DNA of 64,000 nt from Malus domestica. Its lineage: Eukaryota > Streptophyta > Magnoliopsida > Rosales > Rosaceae. The stretch covers positions 30,629,501-30,693,500 of the forward strand of contig NC_091668.1 of NCBI RefSeq assembly GCF_042453785.1. Direction: 5' to 3'. The notes under the pieces are model-generated. The model was not told the origin of the DNA, made no database searches, and worked only from the letters and a program-made list of their open reading frames with translations. The position numbers and the translations under genes are program-made. Positions 1 through 17,912 of the stretch are shown piece after piece; positions within the stretch are counted from its first letter, which is position 1, and each line of letters starts with the position of its first letter.

Positions 1-1132
1 CTAATTGAGGTACCACTAAAGTAGAGACGGTGGCCTTTGGGTGTAACAAACAAAATTAAAAACTCTTTGGCCCTTAAAGATTGAGGGGGAGTTATACATA
101 TATTCGATTCACGAATTTATGTTTATAATTGACATGGTTTATATATAAATTACTATTGAAATTAATTAATATTAAAATTGTTTACTTAATCCGTTGTAAA
201 AAAATAGATAAATAGTTCATAATACTTTACCGAATCTTAGTTTGTTGACTATATAATCTCATATTTTAATTCCATAAATAAGGAAAACTTATATAACGGG
301 AGAAGAAACCCGTGCAGTCTTTCAGAAAACTGAAACCCGAAGCTCAGGCAGTGTTACTCTGAAAACCCACGTTAGCTATCGTTTCAGTGTTGCAACAACT
401 CACTCTTGAGGTTAGGGTTCGTCTTTACCACGTCCTTTTCCCTCTCTGTTTAATTGGATTTTGTTCATTTGATCGTGGGTCTTGGGTTTTGGCTGTTTTG
501 GAATATTTTTCTTGGGTTTTCTGTTTTTCTTCCAAGTTTGTTAATTTCATAATTTTTGTTGAATTTTGTTGTCAAATTCATTCAGTTGGATGCATTTTAT
601 TGAATTGGTTTCTCTGTTTCTGTGATATACTTTGAATTGGATTGGGTTTGTTCAATTGTGCATGTTTCTTCAGTTCCTATTTTCTGCATTTGTCTAGAAT
701 ATTAGTGCAATAATATACTTGCAATTTACTTGAGAGTACAAGCGATATTCTACTCTAATCTACACTAAGGGGGGGAGTGTTTGAACCCGAGACATAGTGG
801 GTTAAAGAAGAAAGCCTTAATCTCTAGGGCAATCCACCACTTGCCACTTGCAGTGTACTCGAACATCCAAAGTTAAATCTGAAATGGAGTTTGAAAACTC
901 TTCAGTTCATTTCCCATACACTTTGCACTAGTTCCTTTTTGTTCTCTTTTAATTTTAGAATCGATTCTGCTTTACCGCTAGTTTTGTGATTTTTTGGTGT
1001 GCTGTTCTAATCTTGTGCTATATTACTGTGTTGTGGTAGTGAAATTTAAGCTCCTCTTAGTCCTAGTTTGGATTCGACTACCCTGTTTTGAGTCTGTCTC
1101 TGGCTCTCTCTGTGGAGTTTGGTGTCGTGGGG
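1..1132. other. Upstream/leader region of the first gene
   Basis: No separate gene is seen. The T-rich stretch from about 380 to 1130 looks like leader and first-intron sequence of the gene starting at 1133, but the transcription start and any leader intron cannot be fixed by eye. Around 740-850 a low-copy-looking segment with a G run resembles dispersed repeat ends seen elsewhere (for example near 4545-4575). Confidence 0.4.
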
Positions 1133-3699
1133 ATGGAGGCCATGGTGAAGAAGTATCAGCAGAGGTTCAGGAAGGTGAGGGATGAGATGGACAGCTGGGC
1201 CGTGCTTCAGTCTCGCTTGATTTCGCAGTTCAGGAACGCCTCCTCCATCGTCCAGAGGTTGCAGGTCTCGACCCCCCCCCCTTCTCATCCAATTGCTTTT
1301 TCCATATGCCACAGTAATTCTTTATCTATTATTTAAACAAACAAACAAACCCCACTAAAAACCATTTCTTAACATGCCTTTATTAATTTACAACTTGGGT
1401 TTCATTTCTTAATTTGGCTATGCTAATTTACAAGTTGTGTCTGTTTGTGTGTGTGTTTTTTTTTCTCAGGTGCTTCAAGATTCCAAGAATTACGGCTGTT
1501 TGAAAGATGTTGTCAGCATTGAAGAGGCACTACTGGCAAAGCAAATGGACTCGTTGCAAAACATCTTGCTCTCCATGAAGAAAACCATGTAATTTTCCTC
1601 TTTTTATTTCTCTCTTTCTTTCTTGTAATTGAAATTTATTTATAGTAGCTAATTTTGTGTGAGCTACAATTGTATCCATTTTAGTCCTAAACCATGATAA
1701 TTCCAATTGAAAGCATAGCAGCCGGTGCTTATTTGCATATTAATTATTGTTAGTAGTCATTTTATAGATTAGAGTGCATCCGGCGTGTTGTGTGACCGTT
1801 GTAGGCCACTAAAGCTCAAGGGAAAATTTTATAGGACGGCAATAAGGCCGGCGATGCTGTATGGCACAGAATGTTGGGCGGTGAAGCATCAACACGTACA
1901 CAAAATGGGTTTGGACATGTGCAAAGAAGGCCTACTGACGCTTCGGTTCGAAGATGTGACTACGGGATAGAGGTTCAGGGCCGAAGGGGTAGAGGAAGAC
2001 CTAGGAAGACTTTGGAAGAGACCTTAAGAAAAGACTTAGAGTACTTGGATCTAACGGAGGACATGACACAAAACCGAGCGCAATGGCGTTCTAGGATTCA
2101 TATAGCCGACCCCACTTAGTGGGAAAAGGCTTTGTTGTTGTTGTTGTTGTTGTAGTCATTTTATAGATTAGTATTTCAATTTTTATAATGATTATTTAGC
2201 ATTTTTTAGGTGGAAAACGGGGGAAATTTTTTGAATTTCTGTTATTAATTTCAGGGAAGAGTTTCATGTTATTGTATTGTCTCTCGGGAAGATTCATCGC
2301 GATGGTGGGCAGATGGCAAAAGGCGGTGGTTCTAGTCAGTTGAGTGTAAAACAACTGCAGCAACGAGTTGGTGTAAAACCCAGTCTTGCGGATTGCTTGG
2401 ATGGGCTTATGCTTCTTCAGGACATGCATTGCTCTGAGTATGCAACTTTTATATGTCTTAAATGATAAATTGTTGTGTGTTAGCTTTGAGATATCAAATC
2501 TGGTATTGCCAGATTTCATTCCTATAAATTCGGCGACTTAGTGGTAATTAGGTGTTCTAGAAAGTTCATCTAAATTCTTGCAAAAGTATCTGGTCCTCTC
2601 CTGCACACGCACGCACACACACGCATATGCACACGCCCACTCCCACGCGCACGCACACACGCACCAATGTAACTAAACCTTTTTTTCTAGTTATATATGG
2701 GTCGACACTCGACATCACGTTAACCTAGTTTGTGAATATTTTTCTTTTTTCCCCTTCCGTTATCAGGTACCTTTTGAAGTCATCATTGGTTACAGGTACA
2801 GCACTCTCACAACTTACCTTGAAACCCAGGTGTGCGAAGTACTTATCTTCTGACCGTAACTGATATTTTACCTTCCTGATTGTTTAGGAACTTGATCCTT
2901 TCGAATGTGAAGAGAGTCTGTTCTAGTTTGGAAGGTGTTATGTAATACAACTTACTCTTATTCTTCTTTAACGTATAACATCGAGGGAGAATGAACTGTT
3001 AATACCAAAAGCCATCTATTTTGAGATTCTACTCCCTTGCTGGCACCCTTTTTTTATTTATCTACTTGTTTCTATAACTTGAATTTCTCATTTTCTGAGC
3101 TTCGACTCTATCTTTTCCGGGCAGGGGTTTTGGGTGCTGAGATTAGCAGACTGAACCATATTTCAACCTCCAGTGTGCTATAACCTTTTATTTTACGGTT
3201 ACACATCTACTATAAATTTGATACAGTTTGGAGCTTAGGTGCAATCTGCAGATGTGCCAGCCATTTCTTATCGTGGTTATATTTCCGCATATTTCTTTCT
3301 TCTTTAAGAATTAAGTTTATGTACTTGATGTTCGTTCATCAATTTCCCAGTGCCAGCAATTTGGGTGCGCTCCAGCAGCTCTTGGTTGATCAGCCTAACA
3401 TCCCCAGGGAGGAAGGTAAGATACCAATCATCTATAACCTTCGTGATCCCATCATCCATGTGATTAAAACATCCTGATTTCTATTTATCTCATTATGTTT
3501 TCTCGTCTATAATTATTTACTTTGTGTATTTGTCCTTTCCATATTGTTTATTTTTTTACGTAGTCGTCATTTCTTTCAACTTTAACTCATGACACTGAAG
3601 TACTAAAATCATGCTCTCAGAGTCTCACTGGTACCTTTTCTTTTTCTTTTTGCAGTCCAATTCATCTTCGATATCATATTTGCCGAAGACATTTGTTGA
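1133..3699 (+). CDS. Conserved plant protein, At5g43822-like (201 aa, 6 exons)
   Basis: Exons by frame and splice consensus: 1133-1264, 1470-1588, 2255-2437, 2767-2829, 3351-3415, 3656-3699; they join in phase to 202 codons including the stop. The protein begins [20 protein letters not shown] and continues with helical, charged sequence. A central [15 protein letters not shown] motif and a C-terminal [10 protein letters not shown] tail follow. I recognise it as the family annotated in Arabidopsis as uncharacterised protein At5g43822; its biochemical role is not known to me. There is no signal peptide or membrane segment, and the heptad-like N-terminus suggests a coiled coil. The ATG at 1133 is chosen because it starts the conserved MEAM sequence; the frame is open further upstream without a conserved start. 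Intron 2 holds a LINE fragment and intron 3 a CA/CG-rich microsatellite, neither touching a splice site. Confidence 0.85.
1754..2171 (+). mobile_element. 5'-truncated RTE-type LINE with 19-bp target duplication
   Basis: The body (1773-2152) encodes the C-terminal end of an RTE-type LINE protein: a [20 protein letters not shown] segment, then [10 protein letters not shown] and [16 protein letters not shown], then a (TTG)n tail at about 2132-2152. It is flanked by a perfect direct repeat, tagtcattttatagattag, at 1754-1772 and 2153-2171: the target-site duplication. Compared with the second copy at 53.1-53.5 kb it lacks about 135 bp inside, with ATGG shared at the joint. It lies in intron 2 of the At5g43822-like gene in the same orientation. 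The perfect duplication implies a fairly recent insertion. Confidence 0.9.
2602..2664. repeat. CA/CG-rich microsatellite
   Basis: Impure cacacgcacg-type tandem repeat in intron 3 of the first gene. Confidence 0.8.
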
Positions 3700-3944
3700 C
3701 ATTCGCTGGAACATTGGCTGCAAGCTTTCCGAGCTCTGGACGAGAGCAGTTTGGAAAACAGAAACCTCTTGGTTTTGTTTTAATCGTGAGTGATGACAGT
3801 TGGATGCTTGTGCTCTGGTGCTGAGATTGAGAGAGGTGCCTGCAACATTTGATGCATATAAACGCAAAAGAGAGAGAACTCATTGCAAACTAGAATGTAC
3901 CAGTATATTCATGGAAGTGATGCAGCGGAAGGTGGGGATGTGGA

Positions 3945-4035
3945 AGGGATCCTCTTGAGACCTCACTGTCCGGAGCTCAAGAACCAGACAATCCGGACCA
4001 CTCATAATGAATCTGATGGTCCACATTAACTCATT
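3945..4035. repeat. Degenerate MITE-like segment (family of the 40.1-kb MITE)
   Basis: This stretch shares the order gggatc-rich end, tccggag, tccggacca with the left end of the MITE at 40141-40306. It is diverged and lacks a clear opposite end. Confidence 0.4.
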
Positions 4036-4113
4036 TCGCTGGTCTATCTCACACAAGTCAAAAGCTACGATCTCTCTTTCACACAAACTAAGGATAAGAA
4101 TTTCCTAATCCTT

Positions 4114-4264
4114 AGGCTTCAAACAGTAAGGTTTGGAGCAGCCTCTCCATAAATGGGGGTAAGGCTAGCCGACATTCACCTCTCCCAGACCCTGCGTAAA
4201 GCGGGAGCCTTGTGCACTGGGTACGACCTTTTTTTTTTTTAGGCTTCAAACAGTAAAGTTTGGA
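4114..4264 (+). mobile_element. 5'-truncated Au-like SINE with 24-bp target duplication
   Basis: The 3' part of the same SINE found complete at 62.7 kb lies at 4138-4240: ctctccataaatgggggt, then gggagccttgtgcactgg, ending in a T run. Direct repeats starting aggcttcaaacagtaa flank it at 4114-4137 and 4241-4264 with one mismatch, so it is a genuine truncated retroposition event. It lacks the tRNA-like head with the pol III boxes. Confidence 0.85.
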
Positions 4265-5388
4265 GGGGATTCAAATTCGAGAATTAAGTGCCATTTGAGA
4301 ATTACTGTTGCAGTTTAACCTATATAAACTTTGGAGTAAAAATATAAAGATTTCACTGGGATTCTATGCCCCCCATTGACAGAAATGAAAGTATATTGAT
4401 TTTTTAAGACAAACATTCTAAACTACAACTGATTCGAACCTGAATGCAAAAGAGCGAACACATTGCTATGACAAAAAAAAACCTTGAGTCACTTCTCTTA
4501 GTTTGTAATATCTTGATTATTCAAGTCGGAATTTTCTTTTGATACAACGATATTCTACAAGGGGGGAATTCTACTGTACGAGTTAGGACTTTGAAATACG
4601 CATCTTCCACTTTGATTCCCGGAGCTCACTGACCATACTTCGATCCGACGCCAGTCACTCTTGACTCTCCTACATCGCGGCAAAACAAAACAAAATAAAT
4701 TTTAATTAAGGACATTACTTTCCCATTAACAAAAGAATATTTAAGCACATTGCTAAGTTTTCTCTTTCCATTACAAGACTTAAAACATCTACAAAATCTA
4801 AACTACATATTAATAAAAAAAATTTTGTCAACAAAAAGAAAGGAAAAAAACCAAAAATTAACATGTCAACGAAACTTAAAAAAAAAAAAAACCAAAATAG
4901 AAGTTAGGGGCAATATAGTAAATTAAACAATTTAAAAAAAAAAATTTCAAAGCTCACAGCTAGGTAACCATATCAATTGCCACAATTTTCTCTTTCACGT
5001 TTTTTATCCAAATAAAATAAACTTTTAGTAACGAAATAATTGTCAAAAAGCAGTCACTAAAGATGTGAGAAACCTCTTCAGCAACGAAAAATCGTTTGAA
5101 GGTTGCCACAAAAAAGCTTTAGCTTTTAAATTTCATCTTTTTAGTATCATCTAATCATGTTGTGCACTCTTATTTGTTTATTTAAAATTTAAATTTATTC
5201 TCACTTTTACACATCAACCATACTTTATGGCTTCGTCACCCTTCGAGTGTCGGCGAGCACATCGTGTTCCGAACAGACACATGAACATTCCAGGTTAGAA
5301 AGTGTCAATTCAGTAAACATAATTTTTAATATTTTAAAAGTACATGCATAACATATGCATGTCTACAATTACTAGTATAGCACTAAAG
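4265..5388. other. Intergenic AT-rich spacer
   Basis: No gene is supported. The part at about 4890-5060 is related to 23790-23960 (see repeats); the rest is A/T-rich with no coding signal. Confidence 0.6.
4885..5065. repeat. Dispersed unnamed repeat, copy 1
   Basis: It shares caatatagtaaattaaac, aaagctcacagc and aataaaataaactt in the same order and spacing with 23790-23925, so the two are copies of one diverged element of unknown class. Confidence 0.55.
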
Positions 5389-5389
5389 A

Positions 5390-6726
5390 TGTATTCATGA
5401 ATTTACCCCTTGAACTTGTAAGGATTGACCAATTTATCCTCTCAACTTTAATTTTGGCCAATTTCCTTCCTCAACTCTTATAATTAGTCAATTTGCACTA
5501 TACTGTTAATTTTTTTTAATTTTCCATCTATTCTTCTGTTAAGTAGGTCACGTGCTATCCACATGACTACCTTTAAAGGGCAAAAAAGTCATTTCCCTAC
5601 ACCTTCCATCTACTTCCTTTTGACCCACACTTTGTACTCCCCGGATTCTTCTCTGTTAGAGAAGCATCTCAGTTCTTTAACTCCCAAGACTGCCCTTCAA
5701 TCACCACACTCCCCGATGATGGCGTGGACTCCGACGAATCAGACGACAGCCACATGATTGAGGAGTGGATGGTACTCTCTCTCTCGCTCTCTTATTTTTT
5801 CAATTTCTTCAAATTGTTACTGAAATTAGTTACCGAACCAGGTCCGTGAAGCAAGGCCTTGAAGATTTTCACTCCGGAAAGGATTCTGGGTCGGATCTCA
5901 CCAAGCTTCTATCCGATTGCATCGCCGAGGACAATACTCAGTACAGGGACGACATCAGATTTCTCAAGATTTGGTTCCTCCATGTATGTATTAATACACT
6001 CCCTTTCTAATTTCTGACATTTTTTTCATACATTTTGCTTGTGTATTTTTTATGGGTCAATTTATTTTTATTACTTTCAATTTTGGTTTTTGTTTAGTTA
6101 CTTTGATTATGTTAATAAATATCAAATTTGGTACATTTTTTGGGTTAAAATTTTGAGGGGGTTGTTTGTCAATGTGATTGATATGAAACATTAATTACTT
6201 GTCTTTGTGGATTTGCAGATGGATACCAGTGAAGATTTCGAAAGCGTTTTTCTGGAAATGTTGCACAGGGAGATTTGTGTTGGCCACTCTTTGCTTTATG
6301 TCTGGTACGCGACCTTTCTCGAAGCCAAAGAGAAATTGGACCTCGACCAGTAGCGACGCAGCTACTACACCCCAGAAGTAAACGAGCTCAGATCTCTCCC
6401 GCTGTTTCTTTTGGTGTTCGCCGGAAAATCGTGCCGGTGGAGCACCTGTGGAACCTGCACCGGCTCGGCTTGGAGAAAAGCTCGGCTTGAAGAAAAGGAG
6501 GAAGAAGAGAAAGTTCAAAGAAAAGGAAGAAGACAGGGAAAATGACTTTTTTGGCTTTAAAGGCAGTCATGCGAATAACAGAAAAATAGATGAAAAATTA
6601 AAAAATTTAACAGTAGGATGTAAATTGATTAATTATGAGAATTGAAGGGAGAAATTGGCTAAAATTAAATTGATCGGGGGAAATTAACCAATTTTTACAA
6701 GTTCAAAGGGTAAATTATTGAATACC
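5390..6726 (+). mobile_element. Pack-MULE-like DNA transposon with long inverted ends
   Basis: The left end (about 5390-5627) and right end (about 6511-6726) are inverted copies of each other over roughly 230 bp: ttgaacttgtaaggattg on the left is matched by the complement of atttttacaagttcaa on the right. The similarity runs on through the ctttaaag...aaaaaagtcat blocks. The interior encodes no transposase but carries a piece of a host gene with an intron (see 5842-6353). Long inverted ends around captured genic DNA are the hallmark of Mutator-like Pack-MULEs. Flanks resemble each other over cactaaa...attca, but a clean 9-bp target duplication was not established, so the superfamily is inferred. 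Confidence 0.7.
5842..6353 (+). pseudogene. Captured fragment of a BUB1/Mad3-type spindle-checkpoint gene
   Basis: Two exons, 5842-5983 and 6219-6353, flank an intact GT-AG intron. Joined in frame they read KQGLEDFHSGKDSGSDLTKL, then YRDDIRFLKIWFLHMDTSED, then EICVGHSLLYVWYATFLEAK, ending at a TAG after LDLDQ. This matches the N-terminal TPR-like Mad3/BUB1 region I of plant BUB1/BUBR1-family proteins (YRND..RFLKIWF and HSLLY.WYA.FLEAK are typical). Only about 90 residues of a protein usually several hundred long are present, with no kinase domain. It lies between the inverted ends of a Pack-MULE-like element. The upstream block 5655-5768 is also open (LPDDGVDSDESDDSHMIEEW) and may come from another source; I do not recognise it. 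Confidence 0.7.
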
Positions 6727-6970
6727 GAAATACTAATAAGAACACTAAAATGTTATTCACTCAAACAGAAGTAAACATTCTTCAACTGAAGATAATATAA
6801 AATAGAAAGAAAACCCGACACACGGAGACACGTGTCACCAACCAACTTGACAGAAGAGAAAAATGTAAATTGAAAATTAGATAGTGTATGGATAAAAGAA
6901 GTATAAGGACATGCATACCGGTCAAAGGGTCAGCCTTCTATATGATCAAAACATTCAGTATTATTCACCA

Positions 6971-6999
6971 ACTCTCTCTCTCTCTCTCTCTCTCTCTCC
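6971..6999. repeat. (TC)n microsatellite
   Basis: Uninterrupted dinucleotide run in the 5' leader of the glucosylceramidase gene. Confidence 0.9.
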
Positions 7000-7067
7000 T
7001 GTAATCTGCGGGAGTTTGCTGTCTCTGTGAACCCAGTTGGTTGGAGTTGCAGTCTGATAACTGTCAG
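7000..7067 (+). other. Probable 5'-UTR exon of the glucosylceramidase gene
   Basis: Leader-like sequence ends in a strong donor, ctgtcag followed by gtatgaatt at 7068. The matching acceptor ttaatacag at 8337 lies five bases before the ATG at 8343, giving a leader intron of about 1.27 kb (7068-8337). The transcription start is not fixed. Confidence 0.55.
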
Positions 7068-7194
7068 GTATGAATTATTTACACCAGTTGATATTTTTGT
7101 TGGGTGAGTGAGATCAGATGAATATGCAGTGAAATCATCAAAATTTCTCTTCTTGTCGTGACATAAGTTCTAATACATATTGTGACTGCGTAAA

Positions 7195-7375
7195 TGTAGA
7201 GATAGATTAGGAATCTTTTGAGATCTAGAAGATTTTTTCTAATAGATTTTGTATTACTTGGAGAACAAGTTTCTCTCATCTTTATTACTATAAATAAAGG
7301 CACGAGTAATTCCTCAAGCCTATTCTCCACCCTCTTCCTCTTCATGCCGCACCATCTCAGTTAAATATAGGTCAC
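7195..7375. repeat. LTR-like fragment, copy 1 (related to 44.97 kb)
   Basis: It shares attaggaatctt, agaagat, ttgtatta.ttggagaacaag and aaataaaggcac with 44965-45130, including a TATA-like tataaataaa. The layout resembles the promoter part of an LTR retroelement. Element ends were not found; it is a short relic within the leader intron. Confidence 0.45.
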
Positions 7376-8342
7376 AACATTTCTTTATTTTTTTATTTTT
7401 TATTTTTGTTTGTTTCGCGAATTGGGTTTTGTTTCACTTGTGTGTTGTTGTTTTGTTTTAAAATTTAAGGTTGTCTGAATTGTAAATGTCAATAATCCTG
7501 CGGAATCAGAAAGCAATATGTTGGAAAAATATGGACTGACGTGCGACGCAGCTATACCGAAAATATTTCATAAAATAAGAATACGAAACGGGGATTAAAA
7601 TATGACTAGTTATAATTAATATTACATATATTAAAAACAATACTTTAAATTTATAATATGACAAAATGCTCGTGTTCATCGAATTCATTCACTAAACATA
7701 ATAGTTAAACACAAGATTCAAGTCTCAATGGTCTCAAGTCTCTGTTTCTATTTTCTCCTCAACTTCATTGTCGTCGTTAGGAAAGATCACGACCTCTAAT
7801 TGGAGAGAAAGAGGACTAAAGAGTAGGTCAGAAAACTTCAGGTTTTAGAAGTTTCAATATTTACGAAATTGCCTCAAAATTTCTTTTACATATACAAAAA
7901 GCCCTTGTCGTGTCTTGACCGTGTCTGAAGTCTAAACCGTATTTGGGGCGTGTTTGAGGCGTGTCAGGGTATCTGCCACTCTGACATTTCGGGGTTTCGG
8001 AGTGTCCGTGCAACATAAGCATTGCAAAGTGATTAATGTGAGTCCTACAGTGATTCAAAGCATGACTATCTGGGTTACCACTATAATTTTGATAATCTTG
8101 CAGAGAATTCTCTCAAATCATATGCAGTAGTTTTGTTTATTTGGTAGATGAGAGGATGGAAAAGGGCATTCTCTTTAGTTACCAACTTATCGGAGTAAAA
8201 TGGTAGCTGTAATTTCAATACTTGGGTTGATGTTCTTAACTCCCAGTAAACTGATGGAAAATGATAAGAGGAAGAACATTATTAATTAACATTGTAACTG
8301 CGTTCTGCGCGATTAAGTAATGTTTTGTTTAATACAGGAAGT

Positions 8343-15144
<6,802 letters not shown>

Positions 15145-15418
15145 GTGAAATTTCTACCCATATATAACAATATCAAATCTCGATTTTGTAATAAATTGAT
15201 GTATATACCACGGTGATGTTGGACATTCACTAAGAAAACCAATTTGGTTAGAAGTGGTTATTTGTTTCTATTTTTAGAAACGACATTCTAAACTACTATA
15301 ATCTATTAATCCGCAGGGACAGAATTCGAACTTGAGAGAAATGAACGGCAAGAAATTCAGTGTCTCAATAGCCATTCTTTGTTCTGTCTGAGCAAACACG
15401 AATTAGATTGTAGTTTCT

Positions 15419-15428
15419 GCCACGTGGC
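15419..15428. promoter_or_regulatory. G-box / ABRE-type palindrome
   Basis: The palindrome GCCACGTGGC has a perfect CACGTG core, about 460 bp before the TATA box of the kinase gene. Such cores bind bZIP and bHLH factors; a role in abscisic-acid response of this gene is inference. Confidence 0.55.
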
Positions 15429-15880
15429 AGGTACCCATAGGACTCGAGGGCGTTCCACAAGGCTAGGATGGCCAACCGTTTTTTTCCTCCCCCATCAGAC
15501 TTCATAAAAATTCCAAATTCCTCCTCAAATTTTCATTTCCTTTTCCTGGCCATAATTTTGTATCTGGGAAAAAGGAGATCATCAAAGTTTTCTGCTTTGT
15601 AAAAACTTCAGGAGAAATCTCCTGCTGCTAGAGCGGTTTTCCGTGCGAAGGGGAAACCGCTCTACCATCATTATAGTTTTTTCTTGCACTTTGTTTAATT
15701 TCTTTGGAAACTCTGATTACCATCAAAGTAAGAGAGTAATTCTGTCATTTAAGTTTCAGTTTAATCCTAAAAATAACTCCTTGTTTTGTTTATGTTTCCG
15801 ATTTTGATTCAATCTGGAACTGTTGGCAAGTTTTTTTTCCATCAACCTGTTTTCTTTTTTTCCCTTTTTTTCAAATCCTC

Positions 15881-15888
15881 TATAAATA
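15881..15888 (+). promoter_or_regulatory. TATA box of the MAPKKK gene
   Basis: TATAAATA lies 125 bases before the ATG at 16006, predicting a transcription start near 15912 and a leader of roughly 90 bases. Confidence 0.6.
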
Positions 15889-16005
15889 CATCGGTCTTCG
15901 ATATCATACAATTCATGGTGTTTTTCTCTGCATGCTTTTAGAGGCACCAGAAGCATCATGTTTTGAGTTGGGTATTCTTGCCCGATTCAAAATATCAAAG
16001 AAGAA

Positions 16006-17058
16006 ATGGCTGCGAATCCTGATCAGTGCACATCTCCTCTGCCGGGTGAGTGGATGAAGGGAAAAATGGTCGGTTCTGGTTCTTATGGGAGTGTTCATCT
16101 GGCCATGAACAAAGCCACAGGAGCGCTTTTCGTTGTGAAATCTGCTCAGTCTAGGGATGGAGCTGAGGCTCTTGAGAACGAGGTTAAGATTCTCGAGAGT
16201 ACGAATTCCCCACATGTTGTTAAATGTATGGGGAGGGAAAATGGTGAAGGGAAATGCACTAATGTGTTCATGGAGTACATGGCAGGGGGTAGTTTGTCAG
16301 ATGTGATGCAGATATTTGGCGGGGCGTTGGAGGAAGAAGTGGTTCGGTTGTACACAAGGGAGATTCTTCACGGCCTCAAGTATCTTCATGAAAGTGGGAT
16401 TGTGCATTGTGACCTCAAGTGCAGCAATGTGCTCTTGGGATCCTCCGGGAATGTCAAGTTGGCGGATTTTGGCTTCGCAAGGAGGCTAAAGGCCTCAAAG
16501 GCTGACGGGGTTTCAGTGCAGCACTCTTTGCAATGTATTGGCGGGACTCCATTGTGGATGGCTCCTGAAGTTTTGAGAAACGAAGGGCTAGATTTTGCCT
16601 CGGATATCTGGTCATTGGGATGCACGGTGATTGAAATGGTTACCGGGAGGCCTCCTTGGGGCAATGAGATTTGGAATCCGGTTGCTGCTGTTTTGAAGAT
16701 TGCTTGTGGCAATGAGAAGCCTCAGTTCCCGCAAAAGCTTTCGGATGAAGGGTTGGATTTCTTAGCAAGGTGCTTGGAGAGAGACCCCAAAAGGAGGTGG
16801 TCTGCTAAGGAGTTGCTCAACCATCCATTTGTGTCTGGAAACTCAATGCAATTTTCAAGAAATGGTGCGGTCTACTCACCAGCGAGCACATTAGACATTG
16901 GACTTTACGAAGAGGGTTCTGATTGTTCAGATCAGGGATTTGAGAGCTGCGATCGTGATGAGTTCCCCAGCAGCCCAAGTAGAAACCCTTTTTCAAGAAG
17001 GCAGCAGATATCTGAGAATCACTTGGAGTCGTCAGGAAATTGGATTACTGTTAGGTAA
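16006..17058 (+). CDS. MAPKKK (MEKK-like) serine/threonine kinase, intronless, 350 aa
   Basis: This is a single-exon kinase. The glycine-rich loop GSGSYGSV is at residues 23-30, the ATP-binding Lys45 lies in VVKS, the catalytic loop HCDLKCSN starts at His134 (Asp136), DFG is at 154-156, and GTPLWMAPE ends at Glu188. The kinase domain fills residues 17-275 and is followed by a Ser/acid-rich tail of about 75 residues (PSSPSRNPFSRR). The HCD in place of HRD and the small intronless form with an N-terminal kinase domain are typical of the plant MAPKKK13-21 group, which feeds MAPKK-MAPK cascades, several members being ABA- or stress-induced. The exact paralogue is not resolved. The ATG is preceded in frame by stops and sits 125 bases after a TATA box. 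All catalytic residues are present. Confidence 0.9.
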   Translation: MAANPDQCTSPLPGEWMKGKMVGSGSYGSVHLAMNKATGALFVVKSAQSRDGAEALENEVKILESTNSPHVVKCMGRENGEGKCTNVFMEYMAGGSLSDVMQIFGGALEEEVVRLYTREILHGLKYLHESGIVHCDLKCSNVLLGSSGNVKLADFGFARRLKASKADGVSVQHSLQCIGGTPLWMAPEVLRNEGLDFASDIWSLGCTVIEMVTGRPPWGNEIWNPVAAVLKIACGNEKPQFPQKLSDEGLDFLARCLERDPKRRWSAKELLNHPFVSGNSMQFSRNGAVYSPASTLDIGLYEEGSDCSDQGFESCDRDEFPSSPSRNPFSRRQQISENHLESSGNWITVR

Positions 17059-17912
17059 ATGATTACGAGATAACATCGCCACAGCGGAAGAAGTAAAACA
17101 CAATTTGTACATGATCAGAATTTTGTGAAAATATGTAGAGACAGCTAGCCAGTAGAAAAAGACAGGTTGTCTGTTTTTCCATGATAGTTATTTTTGTGGA
17201 GGTATCTCCTGTCTTTGTTTGTACACCCATAGATTTGCAAGCAAAATATTCAGTTTAATTTCAATCACTCTTCATGTAACTTGCTCTCAGCCGTCTTCCA
17301 ATCGGTTTGATTCCACAAAATGAGAGCTGTAGGAAATTATAATCATAAACAAACACGATGTATATGAATTTTGTTCCATTCCAACATAAACATTTTGTGT
17401 TGCTTAATTTCGAAACAGTTTGTGTTGTAAACAAAGAATTTGAATGCATTGTTCAGAATTTCTTCCTGCTCACAGTTCCTTCTCGTCTCGTCTCTTTTAG
17501 TTAAAAGAAAGAATTCAAGTTTCATGAAGTCATAAAATTTCTTGTCAAATATGACGCCAACTAGTTTTTGGGCTCTTCACAAATAAGTCCATCCAGTCTC
17601 CCTTTCATAGTCGAAAACAGTTCAAGGAATCGGTATAAAAAAACTTAATCGCCAAACTTAAACTGTTATTGAACTCAGTGTTAACAGTTGATATGTGAGT
17701 ATATCATATGCTCAAACTCTTCCACTATATATCCAGCAAATAGTTACAAAAATCATTATTTATGAGCATGAATACACGAAACAAGCATCGTTCGATCAAG
17801 TTCAAATAAGAAGAGGTACTACTACTTATATGAAGATTTATTTAAAGAAATCCTTCCCCCAAAAATAGACCACTAATTCACTATCTTGACAGGCACAGGA
17901 AGCAGTGCTTAG
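17059..17912. other. Tail-to-tail spacer between the kinase and CHCH genes
   Basis: It holds the 3'-UTR sequence of both convergent genes; no further gene or clear repeat is seen. Confidence 0.6.

Larger units (their letters stand above)
15145..16005. other. Spacer and promoter of the MAPKKK gene
   Basis: The first part is the 3' region of the glucosylceramidase gene (aataaa-like signals near 15190). The segment 15275-15345 resembles a dispersed repeat near 4405-4450 (both contain acattctaaactac and attcgaac). The remainder is promoter for the kinase gene at 16006. Confidence 0.55.

Noticed and set aside
2602-2664. CRISPR-like or regulatory array
   Set aside because: Simple CA/CG microsatellite in an intron of a plant gene; no spacer structure.
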